Source: Candidatus Roizmanbacteria bacterium
GTDB taxonomy: Bacteria > Patescibacteriota > Microgenomatia > UBA1406 > GWC2-37-13
Reading direction: 5' to 3'
Length of the DNA stretch: 7,012 nt
NCBI GenBank assembly: GCA_026395475.1
Contig: JAPLYQ010000128.1
Location: 1-7,012 of the forward strand
The notes beneath the pieces were generated by a model, which saw only the letters and a list, made by a program, of their open reading frames with translations, did not search any database and was not told the DNA's origin. Below, piece after piece: positions 4,817-7,012 of the stretch. The position numbers were made by a program, and so were the translations under genes. The stretch's first letter is position 1. Each line of letters opens with the position of its first letter.

Positions 4817-6304
4817 TTGAGGCTCTTTTGTGGTAAAATAAGGTCTCTGGAAACCATAATTAAGTTCTCTCAAGTCTCCTTTGACTTCGGGCACGACAAA
4901 ACTATTATCGATGAGGTGAGCTTCTCTGTCCGAAAAGGCATGAAAGTTGCTTTAATGGGTCAAAATGGTGCTGGGAAAAGCACACTCTTTAAGCTTATCA
5001 CCAAAAAAATTGAGCCTACCTCAGGAGAGATCTCAATAGATAAACGACTTGTTGTTGCGATTGCTCATCAAGTTATTGCTCCTGCGGATATGACATTAAC
5101 AGTGGAACAGTATTTTCAGAAATGGTTAGGTAACGTTGAACACTATGAATTGAATAGAAAACTCAGTAATGTGTTAAATGTAGTAAATCTTCATGCACCA
5201 CTAGATAAAATTATTAAGTCATTCTCAGGAGGGCAACAAGCGCGCCTACTACTAGCATCTGCACTTATCCAGGATCCAGATCTCCTTCTCCTTGATGAAC
5301 CTACAAATAATCTAGATCACAAAGGAATTGATCATCTAACAAGTTTCCTTATGAATTATCAAAAAAGTGTCATTGTTATTTCCCATGATGCGGAATTTTT
5401 AAATGCATTTACGGAGGGCGTTCTTTACCTTGATAGCTTTACGAAAAAAATCGAGCAATATGCTGGCGATTATAACGATGTGGTTGAACAAATTGCTGTC
5501 CGCATTGAACGAGAACATCGACAAAATGCCCAGATGGAACGGGGAATTCAAGAAAATAAAGATCGCTCAAACTTTTTTGCACATAAAGGTGGAAAAATGA
5601 GACTTGTCGCAAAAAAGATGAGAGAAAAAGCTGAAAAAATGGAAAGTGAAAAGGTTGCAGTGAGACGAGAAGACAAAACAATTCGTCCCTTCGTTATTCC
5701 GGTCCAAGAAGGATTGGTTAATGAGGATATGAAGATATCATCTTTCACTATTATGAAAGATCACAAAGAAATCACAAAGGCCTCTCGCGTATTTCTTGTG
5801 AAGGGTAAACATTTACTTATCAAGGGTCCAAATGGCATTGGAAAAAGTACGCTGATTGAAAGTCTTGCAAGAGGAACGGCTCAGGGAGTTGTTATGACTC
5901 CAGGGATACGGATTGGCTATTATCGACAAGACTTTTCCACGCTTGATTTTAACGATACTGTGTACGAGTCTTTCACAAAGGCTGTAAAACAAGCAAGTGG
6001 CGTTATTTATGAACAACAGATCCGTTCTGTTGCTGCAGGATTTCTTATTACTTCAGAACATATCTATTCCAAAATTGGAACATTATCTGAAGGTCAAAAG
6101 GGACTTGTTGCGTTTGCACAGTTGGTTTTACAAAAACCAGGTCTTCTTATACTGGATGAACCAACAAATCATATTAATTTCCGCCATCTTCCCCGTATTG
6201 CAGAGGCTCTTAGTGTCTATGAGGGTATGATGATTCTCGTTTCACACGTGCCTGAGTTTGTTTCACAAATCCACATTGACGAAGTGCTGGATCTTGAAAA
6301 GTAA
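4817..6304 (+). CDS. ABC-F family ATPase (translation-factor type), about 495 aa, start uncertain
   Basis: This is a soluble protein with two ABC ATPase domains and no membrane helices, the ABC-F layout of ribosome-associated factors such as EttA, Uup or antibiotic-protection proteins. Numbering from TTG 4817, domain 1 has Walker A GQNGAGKST (48-56), signature SFSGGQQ (about 135-141), Walker B LLLLDEPTNN (D160, E161) and switch His in ISHD (H190). The linker at about 221-290 is highly charged and helical (ERGIQENKDRSNFFAHKGGK), matching the P-site tRNA-interaction region. Domain 2 has Walker A GPNGIGKST (337-345), signature LSEGQ (423-427), Walker B LILDEPTNH (D447, E448) and SHVPEF (H477). 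Asn454 replaces the D-loop Asp (PTNHIN for PTNHLD). Family sequences usually begin MIKF, but here that position is ATA 4856. TTG 4817 has a GAGG seven bases upstream; GTG 4745 would overlap the previous gene; CTG 4847 is an option. The exact role within ABC-F cannot be assigned. Confidence 0.9.
   Translation: MRLFCGKIRSLETIIKFSQVSFDFGHDKTIIDEVSFSVRKGMKVALMGQNGAGKSTLFKLITKKIEPTSGEISIDKRLVVAIAHQVIAPADMTLTVEQYFQKWLGNVEHYELNRKLSNVLNVVNLHAPLDKIIKSFSGGQQARLLLASALIQDPDLLLLDEPTNNLDHKGIDHLTSFLMNYQKSVIVISHDAEFLNAFTEGVLYLDSFTKKIEQYAGDYNDVVEQIAVRIEREHRQNAQMERGIQENKDRSNFFAHKGGKMRLVAKKMREKAEKMESEKVAVRREDKTIRPFVIPVQEGLVNEDMKISSFTIMKDHKEITKASRVFLVKGKHLLIKGPNGIGKSTLIESLARGTAQGVVMTPGIRIGYYRQDFSTLDFNDTVYESFTKAVKQASGVIYEQQIRSVAAGFLITSEHIYSKIGTLSEGQKGLVAFAQLVLQKPGLLILDEPTNHINFRHLPRIAEALSVYEGMMILVSHVPEFVSQIHIDEVLDLEK
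4831..4839 (+). promoter_or_regulatory. Extended -10 (TGGTAAAAT) just before the ABC-F homology start
   Basis: TAAAAT at 4834-4839 (five of six) has the TGn extension. A transcript would begin near 4846, after TTG 4817 and next to CTG 4847. If this promoter is real, the ABC-F mRNA is leaderless and must start at CTG 4847 or ATA 4856. Confidence 0.45.
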
Positions 6305-6567
6305 AATGGTCTCCACTTTTGTAAAAACTATGATATAATTAATACTAGATTGAGTAATGGAGTAATAAACCTGCTTGAATTTTAGTTCGATTGAGTAAAA
6401 CTTCTTTTTTTAAAGACAGCACCACAAAAGAACTTGTCGTCAGACACAAAAAATAGGTCGCAAAAATATTTTAATAATGGCCTTATTTTTGGAAAGCCCC
6501 GCGTATCATATTGGTACATGGCAGTAATCACGTTTTAGACAAGACTAAAAAAATTCTGGCAGATTTA
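6305..6567. other. Gene-poor 263-bp region with a promoter and two tiny ORFs
   Basis: No convincing gene is seen here. Downstream of the promoter at 6331-6339 there are two TTG-initiated ORFs: 6350-6385 (11 codons) and 6391-6456 (MSKTSFFKDSTTKELVVRHKK). Both open within a repeated GATTGAGTAA (6348-6357 and 6389-6398). After the second stop, another frame (6458-6538) reads SQKYFNNGLIFGKPRVSYWY and continues to a TAG. A one-base change at the A6 run (6448-6453) would join them into about 48 residues. The region could therefore be a decayed small gene, a small RNA, or an unstable spacer. There is no match to tmRNA, RNase P or SRP RNA consensus pieces. Confidence 0.4.
6331..6339 (+). promoter_or_regulatory. 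Strong extended -10 (TGATATAAT) with no clear gene downstream
   Basis: This is a perfect TGATATAAT identical to the boxes at 2762-2770 and 6971-6979, but no ATG lies six bases after it. The predicted transcript starts near 6346 and would read towards the convergent zinc-ribbon gene. It may drive a small RNA or a very short TTG-started ORF. Confidence 0.55.
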
Positions 6568-6885
6568 TTATTCTCCAACTTTTTTCATTGCATCGGCATA
6601 TTCTTCATCCGTTGCCTCATCCCCTACTAGGCATTGATCTTTCCTGGCCTTCCAAAAGGGTAAAGATTTCATGTTTCTTCTGGTAATTCGTTCCGCAAGT
6701 GCAAGGGGCGTTCCTTCAATTGAATGCATAAAAAATGAAACTCCTCCAGCAAAAATTTGATCTGCAGTTTTTACTTTTCCATCTTTCTTAACACAATATC
6801 TACAAAATGATCCGCTCGTATTTACTAAGCCAACATCTTCCTTTTTCTCAAGTGGCATTCCACATGTACTGCAAAAAGTGATCAT
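6568..6885 (-). CDS. Putative zinc-ribbon protein (105 aa)
   Basis: The N-terminal 35 residues match the pattern of the putative zinc-ribbon domain family PF12674 (CxxCGMPL ... CxYC). C5 and C8 (FCSTCGMPL) and C28 and C31 (SFCRYC) would bind one zinc ion. Residues 35-105 are amphipathic and charged, with a hydrophobic stretch GGVSFFMHSI at 47-56 that is too short for a secure membrane span. The protein is probably cytoplasmic. Proteins of this family are small and of unknown function, so no reaction can be assigned. ATG 6885 is the first start and the TAA is at 6568. The upstream region is AT-rich with no Shine-Dalgarno, a possible -10 TATTAT at 6906-6911, and an inverted repeat over it. Confidence 0.85.
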   Translation of the reverse strand: MITFCSTCGMPLEKKEDVGLVNTSGSFCRYCVKKDGKVKTADQIFAGGVSFFMHSIEGTPLALAERITRRNMKSLPFWKARKDQCLVGDEATDEEYADAMKKVGE

Positions 6886-6905
6886 ATATTTGATAAATTA
6901 ACTTA

Positions 6906-6911
6906 ATAATA
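6906..6911 (-). promoter_or_regulatory. Possible -10 (TATTAT) for the zinc-ribbon gene
   Basis: TATTAT on the minus strand matches five of six bases and would give a leader of about 13 bases to ATG 6885. It lacks a TG extension and a good -35. A weaker TATCAA at 6890-6895 is an alternative that would make the gene leaderless. Confidence 0.35.
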
Positions 6912-6930
6912 TGGTTTTAATATACCATAT
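6909..6930. promoter_or_regulatory. Inverted repeat ATATGGT-N8-ACCATAT in a divergent promoter region
   Basis: A perfect 7-bp dyad lies between the zinc-ribbon gene and the divergent gene at 6986 and overlaps the possible -10 of the former. Its size and symmetry suit a dimeric repressor site. The sequence is AT-rich, so chance is possible. Confidence 0.4.
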
Positions 6931-6970
6931 ACGATATGTATTTGACCTCCAGTTTTTGTGCCTATTTTTT

Positions 6971-6979
6971 TGATATAAT
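6971..6979 (+). promoter_or_regulatory. Extended -10 promoter TGATATAAT for the gene at 6986
   Basis: This is a perfect extended -10 ending six bases before ATG 6986, predicting a leaderless mRNA. TTGACC at 6942-6947 looks like a -35 but is 26 bases away, too far to pair with it. Confidence 0.7.
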
Positions 6980-6985
6980 CAAAGA

Positions 6986-7012
6986 ATGTCCCAAGTAAAT
7001 GAGTCAGAGGAA
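6986..7012 (+). CDS. Start of an unidentified gene (first nine codons)
   Basis: ATG 6986 opens a frame reading MSQVNESEE to the window edge. The only support is the TATAAT box exactly six bases upstream, the same arrangement as four other genes here. Nothing can be said about its function. Confidence 0.55.

Noticed and set aside
5403..6230. Several ORFs of 65-80 codons on both strands inside the ABC-F gene
   Set aside because: All overlap an intact ABC-F reading frame with conserved motifs, and none has a promoter or recognisable domain.
6297..6320. AAAAGT/ACTTTT inverted repeat as a terminator of the ABC-F gene
   Set aside because: The stem is only six AT-rich pairs with a 12-base loop and no U-tract follows.
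1..7012. Absence of TGA stop codons as a sign of UGA recoding to glycine
   Set aside because: The complete genes stop at TAA or TAG, but the sample is too small, the frames are intact under the standard code, and no gene is broken by in-frame TGA.
1..7012. CRISPR array, toxin-antitoxin pair or transposase
   Set aside because: No regularly spaced repeats, no paired small ORFs with known motifs, and no transposase or integrase motifs were found.

Overview
The window is AT-rich, densely packed, and carries small genes on both strands. Several genes have an extended -10 box (TGnTATAAT) exactly six bases before the ATG, and no start has a convincing Shine-Dalgarno sequence. That points to leaderless transcription. 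Together with the many orphan small membrane or secreted proteins, it suggests a small-genome bacterium of the Candidate Phyla Radiation (Patescibacteria, perhaps a Microgenomates lineage). The lineage is an inference from style, since no marker gene is present. The standard genetic code fits every gene.

Left part (1-2755). A truncated minus-strand gene for a membrane-anchored exported protein with a PsbP-like sequence lies 12 bases downstream of an APH/choline-kinase-like phosphotransferase (441-1439). Next is a plus-strand four-helix membrane protein (1518-2030). It converges on a minus-strand C39-like papain-fold cysteine peptidase (2084-2755).

Middle (2853-4015). A leaderless gene at 2853 encodes a short charged N-terminal region. 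It breaks at an eight-A run holding the -1 slippery heptamer A AAA AAG. The -1 frame continues without interruption into a P-loop ATPase-like sequence ending at 3703, so the two pieces are almost certainly one 283-residue protein. They are joined either by programmed or transcriptional slippage or, if not, broken by a one-base deletion. A GC-rich palindromic patch, a candidate bidirectional terminator and a tRNA-Ser(CGA) on the minus strand follow. A 15-base copy of the tRNA 3' end lies just after the ATPase stop codon, like an attachment-site scar, but no integrase is visible.

Right part (4003-7012). A sigma70-type promoter drives a one-helix membrane protein built on strict six-residue (I/V)-P-(I/V) repeats (4048-4788). 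An ABC-F type ATPase (about 4817-6304) follows, whose start codon is unclear and may be non-canonical. About 260 bases without a solid gene hold a strong promoter and two tiny ORFs. Then come a minus-strand zinc-ribbon protein (6568-6885), an inverted repeat in the divergent promoter region, and the first nine codons of another leaderless gene.

The genes do not form an obvious single pathway. Apart from the 441-1439/1-428 pair, most have their own promoter. No complete new defence or mobile system is visible. The most notable items are the slippage-fused ATPase, the uniform leaderless promoter geometry, the hexad-repeat protein and the tRNA-end duplication.
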